Assembly: GCF_026810445.1 (NCBI RefSeq) | Contig: NZ_CP113949.1 | Span: 2,604,001 to 2,668,000, forward strand | DNA from: Pseudomonas sp. BSw22131 | GTDB lineage: Bacteria; Pseudomonadota; Gammaproteobacteria; Pseudomonadales; Pseudomonadaceae | DNA: 64,000 nucleotides | Reading direction: 5' to 3' | Shown: piece by piece, positions 1-8,191 of the stretch | Layout: each line of letters begins with the position of its first letter | Position numbering within the stretch: the stretch's first letter is position 1 | The notes under the pieces: generated by a model | What the model saw: only the letters and a program-made list of their open reading frames with translations | Database searches by the model: none | What the model was told of the DNA's origin: nothing | Program-made: the position numbers and the translations under genes

Positions 1-528
1 CATAACTTCCTTATTTCCAGCTACGACCGTGCGGCCCCGCAAGGCACTGGCGCTGCGAAAGTCGGCGGCAACTACGCCGCGAGCCTGATGCCGGGTGTTG
101 ATGCCAAGAAGCGCGGCTTTGCCGATTGCATTTACCTGGACCCGCTGACTCACTCGAAGATCGAAGAAGTCGGGTCGGCCAACTTCTTCGGTATCACCCA
201 CGACGACGAATTCATCACCCCGAAATCTCCGTCCGTGCTGCCTGGTATCACCCGCCTGTCGCTGATCGAACTGGCCGCCAGCCGTCTGGGCCTGAAAGTA
301 ACCGAAGGCGACGTGCTGATCGAGGAACTCGACACGTTCAAGGAAGCGGGCGCCTGTGGCACTGCGGCCGTGATCACGCCGATTGGCGGCATCAGCTACA
401 AAGACAAGCTGCATGTGTTCCACAGCGAAACCGAAGTGGGCCCGGTGACCAAGCGTCTTTACGCCGAGTTGACCGGCGTTCAGACCGGTGACCTCGAAGG
501 TCCGGCAGGCTGGATCGTCAAGGTCTGA
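1..528 (+). CDS. ilvE: Branched-chain amino acid aminotransferase, C-terminal part
   Basis: The left edge cuts the gene; 175 codons remain, open from the first base. It is a PLP fold-type IV enzyme that interconverts Leu/Ile/Val and their 2-oxo acids using 2-oxoglutarate/glutamate in the cytoplasm. The visible part begins just before the lysine expected to form the PLP Schiff base (AAA at 58-60, in the context [10 protein letters not shown]). It continues through the conserved EVGSANFF and [13 protein letters not shown] segments that hold the phosphate of PLP, and ends at GWIVKV. The sequence is closer to the long, eukaryote-like bacterial BCAT class (IlvE2) than to E. coli IlvE. A strong hairpin follows the stop, so it is transcribed as the last gene of its unit. 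Only the N-terminal half is missing and the family call is secure. Confidence 0.93.
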   Translation, partial: HNFLISSYDRAAPQGTGAAKVGGNYAASLMPGVDAKKRGFADCIYLDPLTHSKIEEVGSANFFGITHDDEFITPKSPSVLPGITRLSLIELAASRLGLKVTEGDVLIEELDTFKEAGACGTAAVITPIGGISYKDKLHVFHSETEVGPVTKRLYAELTGVQTGDLEGPAGWIVKV

Positions 529-551
529 ACCCTGCCTGAGCGACGCGCTTG

Positions 552-583
552 AAAAACCACCACCTGTTGCGGTGGTTTTTTTT
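552..583 (+). terminator. Rho-independent terminator after ilvE
   Basis: The stem AACCACC (555-561) pairs with GGTGGTT (571-577) around a 9-nt loop and runs into eight T residues. An A-run on the left side means the hairpin can also stop transcription arriving from the opposite-strand glyoxalase gene, so it probably works in both directions. Confidence 0.85.
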
Positions 584-605
584 GGCCTGATGAAGTCACC
601 TCAGC

Positions 606-1133
606 TCATGGCTGCCCCAGGTTCCCCAGCAAGTCCGCTTGCACGATTTCGATCCAGTATTCGTCGGGGTCGGCGATGAAGGCGACGTGCTTCATGCCCT
701 TGTCCAGGCGTTTGACGAACGGCACGCCCAGCGATTCAAAGCGCGCGCAGGCGGCTCCGATGTCCGGCACGGAAAAGCAGATGTGCCCGAACCCACGCGG
801 GTCTTTGTTGCCGTTGTGGTAATGCGAGTCGTCGCTCTCAGTCCCCCAGTTGTGCGTCAGTTCCAGTACAGATTCGCGGCTGAACGTGTGGCTCATGCGC
901 TCAGACGGATCTTCAGGGACATCACCTTTGCTCATCGCCAGGAACAGCAGCGAAAACCTGCCCTCCGGAAAGTCCACCTGACGCAGCAATCCCATGCCCA
1001 GCACCCGCGTATAGAAATCCAGCGAGCGTTCTGGATCCTTGACCCGCAGCATGGTGTGGTTGAACACGTACTGCTGAGTGACGGCGTCCGGGTTCAGGCA
1101 GACGCCGGGCTGTGTTTCGCTGACAAACGACAT
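606..1133 (-). CDS. gloA: Lactoylglutathione lyase (glyoxalase I, long form)
   Basis: This enzyme isomerises the methylglyoxal-glutathione hemithioacetal to S-lactoylglutathione, the first step of cytosolic methylglyoxal detoxification. The protein has 175 residues and a vicinal-oxygen-chelate fold with all four metal ligands visible: H26, E91, H117 and E162. The N-terminal extension and the longer loops (about 180-residue class, like human GLO1 and P. aeruginosa GloA3) suggest the Zn-preferring type rather than the short Ni-type GloA. That metal assignment is inferred from length only. It converges on ilvE with the shared terminator between them. No regulatory site was recognised upstream. 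Confidence 0.93.
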   Translation of the reverse strand: MSFVSETQPGVCLNPDAVTQQYVFNHTMLRVKDPERSLDFYTRVLGMGLLRQVDFPEGRFSLLFLAMSKGDVPEDPSERMSHTFSRESVLELTHNWGTESDDSHYHNGNKDPRGFGHICFSVPDIGAACARFESLGVPFVKRLDKGMKHVAFIADPDEYWIEIVQADLLGNLGQP

Positions 1134-1321
1134 GGCAGGCTTCCTTCTTTTGGCTATTACGCCAGTGTAGAAAGCCCTGCCGAACGCGGGTAATACCGGA
1201 CTGCTACCGCTGGCGCCGTGCTTATAACTACGTAGTAGCGCGTTATTACCTATCCCGCCAAACCCCTACTAGTATCAAGGCAGCAGATGACCCTACAAAA
1301 AAAATAACAAGGACAAACGCC

Positions 1322-1882
1322 ATGACTGACCTGAAGCTTGATCGACGTCGTTTTCTGCAGGGAAGCGGCGGCTTGCTGCTCGGCACCCTGTTGTTTGGCT
1401 CCGGCCCAATCGCGTTGTTCGCCCCCAGCCAGACGTGGGCGCTGGAGATGAGCACCCTCGACAGCGACACCGGAAGCCGCCTGCTGCTGGTGATTCGACG
1501 CATTTTTCCTCACGACACCATGGAAGACGCGGTCTACGCGTTCTCTGTCAAAGCGCTGGATGAGCGCGCCTCCCAGGACCCCAGCGTTGCCGCCATGCTC
1601 AAGCAAGGCATTGCCGACCTCGATCAGCGTGCCGGTGGCGCGTGGGCGTCGCTGCCGGAGGACAAACAGGTAGATATCCTCAAAGACGTGCAAACCAGTG
1701 ATTTCTTCAGCCTGGTGCGCGGCGTTTCCGTCAATACGCTGTACAGCAACGAACTGGCCTACAAGCACTTTGGCTACGAAGGCGCCTCCTTTCCCAAAGG
1801 CGGTTATCTGATGCGCGGTTTCAACGACCTGAAATGGTTGCCGAACCCGCCGCTCGATGCCAGTCCGAACCCATTTGCCTGA
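1322..1882 (+). CDS. Tat-exported small subunit of a GMC dehydrogenase (gluconate 2-dehydrogenase subunit 3 family)
   Basis: The protein has 186 residues and a twin-arginine leader (R8-R9 in DRRRFLQG, a hydrophobic stretch, and a likely cleavage near TWA). Members of this family bind the GMC flavoprotein subunit and carry it through the Tat pathway, because the flavoprotein has no signal of its own. The start has AAGGA about 8 nt upstream. The flavoprotein gene follows after 11 nt, so the two are co-transcribed. At 186 residues it is shorter than the 248-residue homologue encoded further right, and no cytochrome gene follows. The substrate of the complex cannot be told from this subunit. Confidence 0.82.
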   Translation: MTDLKLDRRRFLQGSGGLLLGTLLFGSGPIALFAPSQTWALEMSTLDSDTGSRLLLVIRRIFPHDTMEDAVYAFSVKALDERASQDPSVAAMLKQGIADLDQRAGGAWASLPEDKQVDILKDVQTSDFFSLVRGVSVNTLYSNELAYKHFGYEGASFPKGGYLMRGFNDLKWLPNPPLDASPNPFA

Positions 1883-1893
1883 GGAGCGCCAGC

Positions 1894-3462
1894 ATGACGA
1901 CTTACACGTTTGACGACGATTCAGTGGTGGTGATCATTGGCTCCGGAGCCGGTGGCGGGACGTTGGCCAACGAACTGTGCCAAAAAGGTGTGCCGGTGGT
2001 GCTCCTCGAAGCCGGTGCACGTCAATCGACGGCCACGTTCATCAACGATGAGTGGCCGTCGTTTTCGCAATTATCCTGGGGCGACACACGCACCACCTCC
2101 GGCTCGTGGCGGGTGGCCAAAGACTTTCCCAACCTGCCGGCGTGGATCTGCAAAACGGTGGGTGGCACCACAACACACTGGGCGGGCGCGAGCCTGCGGT
2201 TTCAGGAGCATGAGTTCAAGGCGCTGGAAACCTATGGCGCCGTCAAAGGGGCCAATCTGCTCGACTGGCCGGTAACGCTGGCCGAAATGGAGCCGTACTA
2301 CGGCCGTGCCGAAGACAAGATGGGCGTGACGCGCACCGGCGACATCTCCGGGCTGCCTGGCAACAACAACTTCAAAGTGATGTACAACGGCGCGCAAAAG
2401 CTTGGCTACAAGGAGTGTTCGACCGGTCACATGGCGATCAATAGTGCGCCGCGCGCCGGGCGTGCGCCGTGTCAGCAACTGGGCTTCTGCTTTCAGGGCT
2501 GCAAGATGGGGGCGAAGTGGTCAACGCTGTACACCGAGATCCCGGCCGCCGAGGCCACCGGCAAGCTTGATTTGCGCCCCGGCTCTCAGGTGATCCGCAT
2601 CGAGCACGATGACAAGGGCCGCGCCAGTGCCGTGGTCTATGCCGATTCGGCAGGCGTGATGCAGCGCCAGAAAGCCCGTGTGGTGGCGGTAGCCGGCAAC
2701 TCCATAGAAACGCCGCGCCTGCTGCTCAATTCTTCGAGCTCAATGTTCCCTCATGGGCTGGGTAACGGCGCCGGTATGGTCGGTAAATACTACATGCGTC
2801 ACACCACCGGCAGCGTTTTTGCCGAATTCAAGGAACCGGTGCATTTTTATCGCGGCACTATCATGGCCGGGATCATTCGCGACGAGGCGTACCACAAGCC
2901 CGAGCGTGGTTTTGTCGGCGGTTACGAGCTGGAAACGGTCTCGCTCGGGCCGTCGTTCATGGCGGCGTTCTTCAATCCGGGTGCGTGGGGGCGAGAGTTC
3001 ACCAGCGCGATGGATCAGTACACCAACATGGCCGGCCTGTGGATCGTCGGTGAGGACATGCCCCAGGAGAGCAACCGCGTGACGCTCAATGATGCAGTCA
3101 AGGACCGCTTCGGCATGCCGGTGGCCAACGTGCATTACGATGACCACCCCAACGACCTGGCCATGCGCGAGCATGCGTTTTCTCAGGGAGAAAAGCTGTA
3201 CTCCTCGGTCGGCGCGCTGAAGGTGCATCGTGTGCCGCCGTATCCTTCGACCCACAACCTGGGCACCTGCCGTATGAGCGCCAAGGCTCAGGACGGGGTA
3301 TGCAACGCTCACGGCCAGAGCCATGAGGTGCCCAACCTGTTTATTTCGGACGGCAGCCAGTTCACCACCAGCGCAGGGGAGAACCCGACCCTCACCATCG
3401 TCACGCTGGCGATCCGGCAAGCGGAGTTCATTGCCGATGGGTTGAACTCAAAGGCCATCTGA
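1894..3462 (+). CDS. GMC-family FAD dehydrogenase, catalytic subunit
   Basis: This 522-residue flavoprotein opens with the dinucleotide-binding GSGAGGGTLANEL motif and ends with the GMC C-terminal block (STHNLGTCRM, then SDGSQFTTSAGENPTLT). It has no signal peptide and is presumably co-exported with the Tat subunit encoded just upstream. C193, C199 and C203 have C-x5-C-x3-C spacing, the spacing described for the [3Fe-4S] site of bacterial FAD glucose dehydrogenase. Electrons probably leave FAD through such a cluster. I chose the ATG preceded by GAGGAGCG; a longer in-frame start lies inside the upstream gene. The 3' end overlaps the convergent LysR gene by 15 bp. It oxidises a sugar, sugar acid or alcohol; which one is unknown. 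No cytochrome c gene is attached. Confidence 0.85.
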   Translation: MTTYTFDDDSVVVIIGSGAGGGTLANELCQKGVPVVLLEAGARQSTATFINDEWPSFSQLSWGDTRTTSGSWRVAKDFPNLPAWICKTVGGTTTHWAGASLRFQEHEFKALETYGAVKGANLLDWPVTLAEMEPYYGRAEDKMGVTRTGDISGLPGNNNFKVMYNGAQKLGYKECSTGHMAINSAPRAGRAPCQQLGFCFQGCKMGAKWSTLYTEIPAAEATGKLDLRPGSQVIRIEHDDKGRASAVVYADSAGVMQRQKARVVAVAGNSIETPRLLLNSSSSMFPHGLGNGAGMVGKYYMRHTTGSVFAEFKEPVHFYRGTIMAGIIRDEAYHKPERGFVGGYELETVSLGPSFMAAFFNPGAWGREFTSAMDQYTNMAGLWIVGEDMPQESNRVTLNDAVKDRFGMPVANVHYDDHPNDLAMREHAFSQGEKLYSSVGALKVHRVPPYPSTHNLGTCRMSAKAQDGVCNAHGQSHEVPNLFISDGSQFTTSAGENPTLTIVTLAIRQAEFIADGLNSKAI

Positions 3463-4362
3463 CCGGGCGGCGCCATGTTCGCGCAGCAGCGCTTCCATCC
3501 ACTGCATGAACGCCCGGCAACGGGCGGGCAGGTGACGACGATGGGCGTACAGCAAGGACACCGGCATCGGGGAGGGCAGGTAGTCGGGGAGGACTTCGAT
3601 CAGTTCGCCGGTGTCGATGAATGATTGCAGGGAGATGATCGGCGCCTGAATGATCCCCAGTCCACCCAGGCAACCGGCCTCGTAGGCTTCGCCGTTGTTG
3701 ACGGTGACGCTGCAGGGCATTTTGACCCGGTGATACTCGCCATCGCGGTGGTACTCGAACGCCGGGGTGGCACCGAAATTGGAGACGTAATGCACCAGCC
3801 GGTGCTGTTGCAGGTCCGCCAGCGTTCGCGGCACGCCATGCCGTGACGCGTAGTCAGCGCTGACGACGTTGCTCAACCGAAAGTCGCCAACGTAGCGCGC
3901 CACCAGGCTGGTATCGGCCAGTTCTCCTGCGCGCATCACGCAATCGAAACCTTCACGCACCAGATCAACGCGGCGGTCTGTGCTACTGATCTCAAGGTCG
4001 ATCAGTGGATAACGGGTGATGAATTCGCCAATTCTGGGCATGACGAGTTTGCGGGCGATGGCAGTGGGCATGTCGACCCTCAACCGGCCACTGAGCGCTG
4101 CATCGTCGTTGCGAAACAGGCTCTCCAGCTCGTCCATCTGCGCAAGCAGATCCTTGCTGCGCTCGTACAGCACCTGGCCGTCGGGCGTCGTCTGCACTTT
4201 GCGGGTGGTGCGTTGCAGCAGACGGGTGTCGAGCAGCGCCTCCAGCAACCGAACGTTTTCCGACACCGTAGAGCGCGGCAGGCCCAGTGTTTCGCTGGCT
4301 TGAGTAAAGCTCGACAGCTCGGCGACGCGGATGAAGGTCTTCAACAGCTCCAGTTTGTTCAT
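3448..4362 (-). CDS. LysR-family transcriptional regulator
   Basis: The protein has 304 residues: an N-terminal winged helix-turn-helix (about residues 1-60, with SFTQASETLGLPRSTVSENVRLLE as the core) followed by a periplasmic-binding-protein-like effector domain. It resembles the CrgA/AaeR-like LysR group that often controls one divergent oxidoreductase. It is divergent from the SDR gene, and the 123-bp gap holds nested inverted repeats, so it most likely regulates that gene and itself. Its 3' end overlaps the GMC dehydrogenase gene tail to tail. The inducer is unknown. Confidence 0.9.
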   Translation of the reverse strand: MNKLELLKTFIRVAELSSFTQASETLGLPRSTVSENVRLLEALLDTRLLQRTTRKVQTTPDGQVLYERSKDLLAQMDELESLFRNDDAALSGRLRVDMPTAIARKLVMPRIGEFITRYPLIDLEISSTDRRVDLVREGFDCVMRAGELADTSLVARYVGDFRLSNVVSADYASRHGVPRTLADLQQHRLVHYVSNFGATPAFEYHRDGEYHRVKMPCSVTVNNGEAYEAGCLGGLGIIQAPIISLQSFIDTGELIEVLPDYLPSPMPVSLLYAHRRHLPARCRAFMQWMEALLREHGAARSDGL

Positions 4363-4377
4363 TCGGTCAGCCTTTAT

Positions 4378-4442
4378 ATTGTTCGCTCTGAGCGATCAGT
4401 AAGTTCGTACTCAGGGCATTTATCGAACGCACGGCGAACAAT
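4378..4442. promoter_or_regulatory. Divergent LysR operator region with nested inverted repeats
   Basis: A perfect 9-bp inverted repeat, ATTGTTCGC (4378-4386) and GCGAACAAT (4434-4442), encloses a second pair, GTTCG (4403-4407) and CGAAC (4424-4428). A TTCGCTC/GAGCGA dyad sits at the left arm. All copies share a GTTCG core, as expected for several dimer sites of one LysR tetramer between regulator and target. Confidence 0.6.
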
Positions 4443-4485
4443 AAGCTTTCCCTCATTCACTGAACAGCCACTTGAGGAATCAGCC

Positions 4486-5244
4486 ATGAGCAACAGGATC
4501 GCAATCATCACCGGTGCCAGCCGCGGTCTGGGCAAAAGCGCCGCGTTGCACCTCGCGGCCCAGGGTGTCGACATCATCGGCACTTACCACAGCAATGCCC
4601 AGGAAGCTCAAAACGTGCGCGGCCAGATTGAAGCGCTGGGTGCGCGGGCGACGATGCTGCAACTGGATGTCGGTATCAGCAGCAGCTTCGACGGCTTCGC
4701 TGAGCAAGTGGCAGCCTCGTTGAACGCTGATTTTGGGGCACAGCGTTTCGATTTTCTGGTGAACAACGCGGGCGTCGGCGCACACGCCAGTTTTGCCGAC
4801 ACCAGCGAGGCGCTGTTCGATCAGCTACTGAACGTGCATTTCAAGGGGACGTTTTTCCTGACCCAGACGCTGTTGCCACTGATTGGCGACGGCGGGCGAA
4901 TCATCAACATCAGCAGCGGGTTGACGCGTTTCTCACCAGTGGGCTACGCCGCATATGCCTCAATGAAAGGCGCAGTTGAGGTCTGGACGCGTTATCTGGC
5001 GCAGGAGCTTGGCCCGCGCGGCATCAACGTCAACACCTTGGCCCCCGGTGCCATCGCGACCGACTTCGGCGGCGGTGCAGTGCGCGATAACCAGGCGGTC
5101 AACGACTGGGTCGCATCCAATACGGCAATGGGCCGCGCGGGGCAACCGGACGACATCGGCGCAGCAGTGGCCATGCTGTTGGGCGAAGGTGGCCGCTGGA
5201 TTACTGGGCAGCGGATCGAGGCGTCGGGCGGGATGTTCGTTTAG
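4486..5244 (+). CDS. Short-chain dehydrogenase/reductase (SDR)
   Basis: This is a classical SDR of 252 residues that reduces or oxidises a carbonyl/alcohol with NAD(P). The cofactor motif TGASRGLG is near the start, followed by NNAG, the catalytic serine in NISSG and the YxxxK pair in YASMK, then the PG motif (LAPGAIATDF). The closest well-known look is FabG-like, but the setting is not fatty acid synthesis. The ATG with TTGAGGAA upstream was preferred over a longer reading that would run through the operator. It is divergent from the LysR gene and probably its target. The substrate is unknown. Confidence 0.88.
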   Translation: MSNRIAIITGASRGLGKSAALHLAAQGVDIIGTYHSNAQEAQNVRGQIEALGARATMLQLDVGISSSFDGFAEQVAASLNADFGAQRFDFLVNNAGVGAHASFADTSEALFDQLLNVHFKGTFFLTQTLLPLIGDGGRIINISSGLTRFSPVGYAAYASMKGAVEVWTRYLAQELGPRGINVNTLAPGAIATDFGGGAVRDNQAVNDWVASNTAMGRAGQPDDIGAAVAMLLGEGGRWITGQRIEASGGMFV

Positions 5245-5253
5245 GCAGCGAAC

Positions 5254-5337
5254 CTCTGCAGGCGCGAATTCATTCGCGTGGCGTCGGTATTGGTTCAACC
5301 CATGACGCCGCCTCGCCAACAAGTTTGCTCCTACAGA
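5254..5337. repeat. REP pair (GCGAATTCATTCGCG type)
   Basis: Two inverted REP units face each other: CAGGCGCGAATTCATTCGCG on the left, and the complement of TGTAGGAGCAAACTTGTTGG on the right. The pair lies between the convergent SDR and AEC permease genes. Confidence 0.75.
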
Positions 5338-5350
5338 CTCGTGCCGTTAC

Positions 5351-6280
5351 TCAGCCCTTGATGTAATAAATGCAAAGCGACAACGTCACCAACGACCCCA
5401 GCGTCGAGATCAGGATCGTGCTGGACACCACCGACGCCTCGCGCTTGTAGTATTCGGCGAGCATGAACGGGCCGGTGCCGGTGGGCAGGGCGCTCAGCAG
5501 CAACGCCGAGCCGGCCCAGAGTGGCGGCAGTTGAAACACCCGATAGGCCAGAAACCAGGTCAGCAGGGGATGTGCGATCAGCTTGATCAGTACCAAAAGG
5601 CTCGTGCCCTGGCGCGGGCCTTGCTGTTTATGGGCAAGGAACAAGCCCAGTGAAATCAGCGCGCACGGTGTGGTCGCAGCGCCCAGCAGGTGCAAGAACT
5701 TGTCCAGCGCCCCCGGCAGCGGCGCACCGGTCGACGCCCAGCACGCGCCGAGAATGGGCGACACCACCAGTGGGTTTTTTGCCAGTGCAGCCAGCACTTT
5801 CAGGACGATACGGTGTACGCGCCTTTCGCTCTGCAAGCCAATTTCGATGCACACCAGCGCCAGCCCGAACAGCACGCAGACCACCAGCAGAGATGCAATC
5901 AGCGCAGGCTCCAGACCGCCTTCGCCCAACACCATCACGCACAACGGAATGCCGATGTAGCCGGTGTTGGCATAAGAGGCGCTAAGCGCGTCGATACTGG
6001 CATCGGCAAAATGTCCGGCCTTCTTCTTGCGCATGATCAGCGTGATCACGAACATTGCCAGCGTGCTCAGGGTAAACACCGCCACGAAGCCCGGATGCCA
6101 GATTTGTTCCCAGGTGGCGGTGGCGGTCGCCGTAAACAACAGGGCCGGCAAGCACAGCCAGACCACCATCCGGTTGATCTCCGACGCGGCATTCGGGCCG
6201 AGGCGGCCAGTGCGGCGACACACATAGCCCACCAGGATCAAGGCAAAGATCGGTAACAGCACATTCAGGACGGAGGACAT
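5351..6280 (-). CDS. AEC-family (auxin efflux carrier-like) permease
   Basis: This is an integral inner-membrane protein of about 309 residues with roughly ten hydrophobic helices. It opens with a first helix SVLNVLLPIFALILVGYVC and has the usual short polar loop in the middle. AEC proteins are secondary carriers of small organic anions such as malonate or malate; no substrate can be assigned. I start at the ATG of MSSVLN, which has GAGG a few bases upstream. Two further in-frame ATGs 5 and 12 codons earlier lack a Shine-Dalgarno sequence. It stands alone, convergent with the SDR gene. Confidence 0.85.
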   Translation of the reverse strand: MSSVLNVLLPIFALILVGYVCRRTGRLGPNAASEINRMVVWLCLPALLFTATATATWEQIWHPGFVAVFTLSTLAMFVITLIMRKKKAGHFADASIDALSASYANTGYIGIPLCVMVLGEGGLEPALIASLLVVCVLFGLALVCIEIGLQSERRVHRIVLKVLAALAKNPLVVSPILGACWASTGAPLPGALDKFLHLLGAATTPCALISLGLFLAHKQQGPRQGTSLLVLIKLIAHPLLTWFLAYRVFQLPPLWAGSALLLSALPTGTGPFMLAEYYKREASVVSSTILISTLGSLVTLSLCIYYIKG

Positions 6281-6401
6281 CGGGCCTCGGCTCATGGGTA
6301 TCGAACAGGCGGGCAAGGGTAGAGTTGGAAGCCGTCAGCGTCCAACCTTTCTTGTGTTGTGGCTCAGGTTTCATCCGCCGTGTTGACGGCAATCCAAAGG
6401 C

Positions 6402-6432
6402 AAAAAAAATGCCCGGCAAATTCCAGGCATTT
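6402..6432 (-). terminator. Terminator after the first RcnB-like gene
   Basis: AAATGCC (6407-6413) pairs with GGCATTT (6426-6432). Read on the minus strand it is followed by an eight-T run. It lies 18 bp past the stop of the RcnB-like gene. Confidence 0.75.
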
Positions 6433-6449
6433 GTATGTTCGGGTGACGA

Positions 6450-6755
6450 TTACTTGGTCATGGGGGCCATGTCGAGAATCTTGCCGGTGTCCATGTCCAC
6501 CAGCACGTATCGGTCGCTGATCGTGACCCATTGGCTGCCTTCTTTCGGCGCGTGCAGGCCCTTGTCTTTCCAGTCCTTGATGCCGACGCGCTCGTCTTGA
6601 TAGAGCTTGTGCGCGGTGTCGCCGACCTTGTACTGCTCATTGGTGTGTTCGGCCTGAACGCTTTTAGTCGCCGGTGTCTGCGCTTGCACCACCAGCGCTG
6701 TGCTGGTCAGGCAGGTCAACACTGCCATGCTCGCCAATAGGGATTTGAACGTCAT
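6450..6755 (-). CDS. RcnB-like small periplasmic protein
   Basis: The protein has 101 residues: a signal peptide (cleavage near VQA-QTP) and a single RcnB-type domain with the pattern VGDTAHKLYQ, KDWKDKGLHAP, QWVTISDRYVLVD. The family is named for E. coli RcnB, a periplasmic nickel/cobalt homeostasis protein, but most Pseudomonas members are uncharacterised. It is encoded directly downstream of a paralogue with the same domain layout, so the pair arose by duplication. No metal-efflux gene is next to them. Confidence 0.8.
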   Translation of the reverse strand: MTFKSLLASMAVLTCLTSTALVVQAQTPATKSVQAEHTNEQYKVGDTAHKLYQDERVGIKDWKDKGLHAPKEGSQWVTISDRYVLVDMDTGKILDMAPMTK

Positions 6756-6823
6756 GGTGCCTTCCTCTTTTTATGCGTGGGGTGCGAAGTCTGGGCAACG
6801 TCTGCGGTCAGGCAGGCGTTGGA

Positions 6824-7150
6824 TTACTTCTTGACCGGGGCCGGTTTCTTCATCGGCTGAATATCGGTGATCTGGCCGTTGGTTGTCTGCACCTGCACAT
6901 ATTTATTGTGGATTAACACCCACTGACTTTGTTCGGCTGGAGCGGGCAGGCCCTTGGCTTTCCAGTCTTTGATAGCGGCGCCAGGGCGCTGGAATTTCTC
7001 GGGTGCGCGGTCGCCTTTTTCCAGCTCGCGCATGTTGTCCTTGGATTGCTGGACGGTTGGCTCTGGCGCCTCTGCCGCTTGCACCGAAAGGCTGGTGACA
7101 GCAACGCAGCCGAGGATTGCCATGCTGGCGATGAGCGATTTGTTATTCAT
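6824..7150 (-). CDS. RcnB-like small periplasmic protein, second copy
   Basis: The protein has 108 residues with a signal peptide (cleavage near VQA-AEA), then the RcnB pattern KGDRAPEKFQ, IKDWKAKGLPAP, QWVLIHNKYVQV and a lysine/proline-rich tail. It aligns by eye over its whole length with the downstream neighbour, sharing an N-terminal K-S-L-I/L-A-S-M-A core. The 68-bp gap lets both be read from one promoter. It is probably a periplasmic stress or metal-related protein; function is not established. Confidence 0.8.
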   Translation of the reverse strand: MNNKSLIASMAILGCVAVTSLSVQAAEAPEPTVQQSKDNMRELEKGDRAPEKFQRPGAAIKDWKAKGLPAPAEQSQWVLIHNKYVQVQTTNGQITDIQPMKKPAPVKK

Positions 7151-7243
7151 ATGAAGCTCCTGATCCAGCGCGTAATGCGCTGTTCACTACTTCCGACCGC
7201 TGGCGGGGCAAATCATTCAGTCAGTCTGAGGTAGCCGGTTTCA

Positions 7244-7315
7244 CGAAGGCTGCGATGCGGTATGCCTGAAACTCCGCAATCGCGGCCTCGCCTTGGCTCG
7301 TCAGACTCCTACAGT
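7244..7315. repeat. Copy 1 of a CTGACGAGC / CTCGTCAG palindromic repeat
   Basis: The segment GGCTGCGATGCGG-TATGCCTGA-CCGCAATCGCGGCCTCG-GGCTCGTCAG-CTCCTACAG matches the right two-thirds of the ~87-bp elements at 16192 and 30571. The left CTGACGAGC arm is lost here. Confidence 0.65.
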
Positions 7316-7354
7316 CACCGGGTTGATTCTGACTATGAAGGTTGATTCTGGCGC

Positions 7355-7440
7355 TGTGGGAGGGAGCTTGCTCGCGATGCTGTTGCTGGCGCGCGGGAGA
7401 TGTGTTGGCTGACGGGTCACATCGCGAGCAAGCTCTCCCC
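7355..7440. repeat. REP pair (GGAGCTTGCTCGCGATG type)
   Basis: TGTGGGAGGGAGCTTGCTCG at the left is mirrored by CATCGCGAGCAAGCTCTCCC at the right, about 40 bp apart. With the preceding repeat it fills most of the 316-bp gap between the RcnB-like gene and the azoreductase. No gene is supported there. Confidence 0.8.
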
Positions 7441-7466
7441 GACGGATGCGCGTGATTGTCCGTTGA

Positions 7467-8075
7467 TTAAATCTCGGCTGCGAGTTTGACCGCTGCTGCG
7501 ATGGCCGTTTTGCGTGATTCAGCGTCAACGTCGGGGCCCATGAGGGTTTTCTCGACGACGATGTTGTACTGCTCGTCGATCCCGACCATCCCGCTCCAGG
7601 TAGTCATGAACGACACCTGATGCTCGGCGCGATCCAGCGGCGCACCGCGGGCGGCGATGACCACCACTTTGCGTCCGTCGAGCAAACCGTTGAGGCCGCG
7701 CTCGTCGAAGCTGAACAACAGGTCTTTCTGGCTGACGACGTCGATCAAATGCTTGAGCTTGTAAGGGATTCCGAAGTTCCACATCGGCACGCCGAAGACA
7801 ATCACATCGGCCTTGGTGAAACGTCCGGCCAGCTCGACGATCTGCGCCCAGGCTTCTTTCTGTTCGGGCGTGCGTTCGATGCCCTGGATGCCGGCGTATT
7901 TGGCGTCCAGCGTTGCGCCGTCAAACTCGGGCAGCGTGGTGTTCCAGACGTCGAGCGTGTCAACGGTGGCGATCGCGTGTTGGGCTTTCCAGGCGTCGAT
8001 GAACGCGTGCGCGACTTCAATGGACGCGGAGCGCTGTTTGCGTGGCGAGCTTTCAACGTAGAGCAGGTGCGGCAT
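7467..8075 (-). CDS. azoR: FMN-dependent NADH-azoreductase
   Basis: The protein has 202 residues with a flavodoxin-like fold. The phosphate-binding loop is ESSPRKQRSASI near the N terminus, the FMN-contact motif PMWNFGIPYKLKHLID lies in the middle, and a further cofactor segment AARGAP follows. AzoR reduces azo dyes and, more relevantly, quinones by two electrons from NAD(P)H in the cytosol. A clear GAAGGA lies upstream of the ATG. It is a single gene with REP elements at its 3' side. The physiological substrate is open, since the family is broad. Confidence 0.88.
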   Translation of the reverse strand: MPHLLYVESSPRKQRSASIEVAHAFIDAWKAQHAIATVDTLDVWNTTLPEFDGATLDAKYAGIQGIERTPEQKEAWAQIVELAGRFTKADVIVFGVPMWNFGIPYKLKHLIDVVSQKDLLFSFDERGLNGLLDGRKVVVIAARGAPLDRAEHQVSFMTTWSGMVGIDEQYNIVVEKTLMGPDVDAESRKTAIAAAVKLAAEI

Positions 8076-8191
8076 GATGAAGTCCTTCTGCAGGCGATGT
8101 CGGAAGCGTCAGTCATAGCAGAAAGTTTTGCCGCAAGCACCGGTTGGATGAGGCGACTCGTCGGGCCGCTGCACCGGTCGAGCCGCTCTGT

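Noticed and set aside
7244..7440. CRISPR array
   Set aside because: The repeats are dispersed REP palindromes with no regular spacer pattern and no cas genes.
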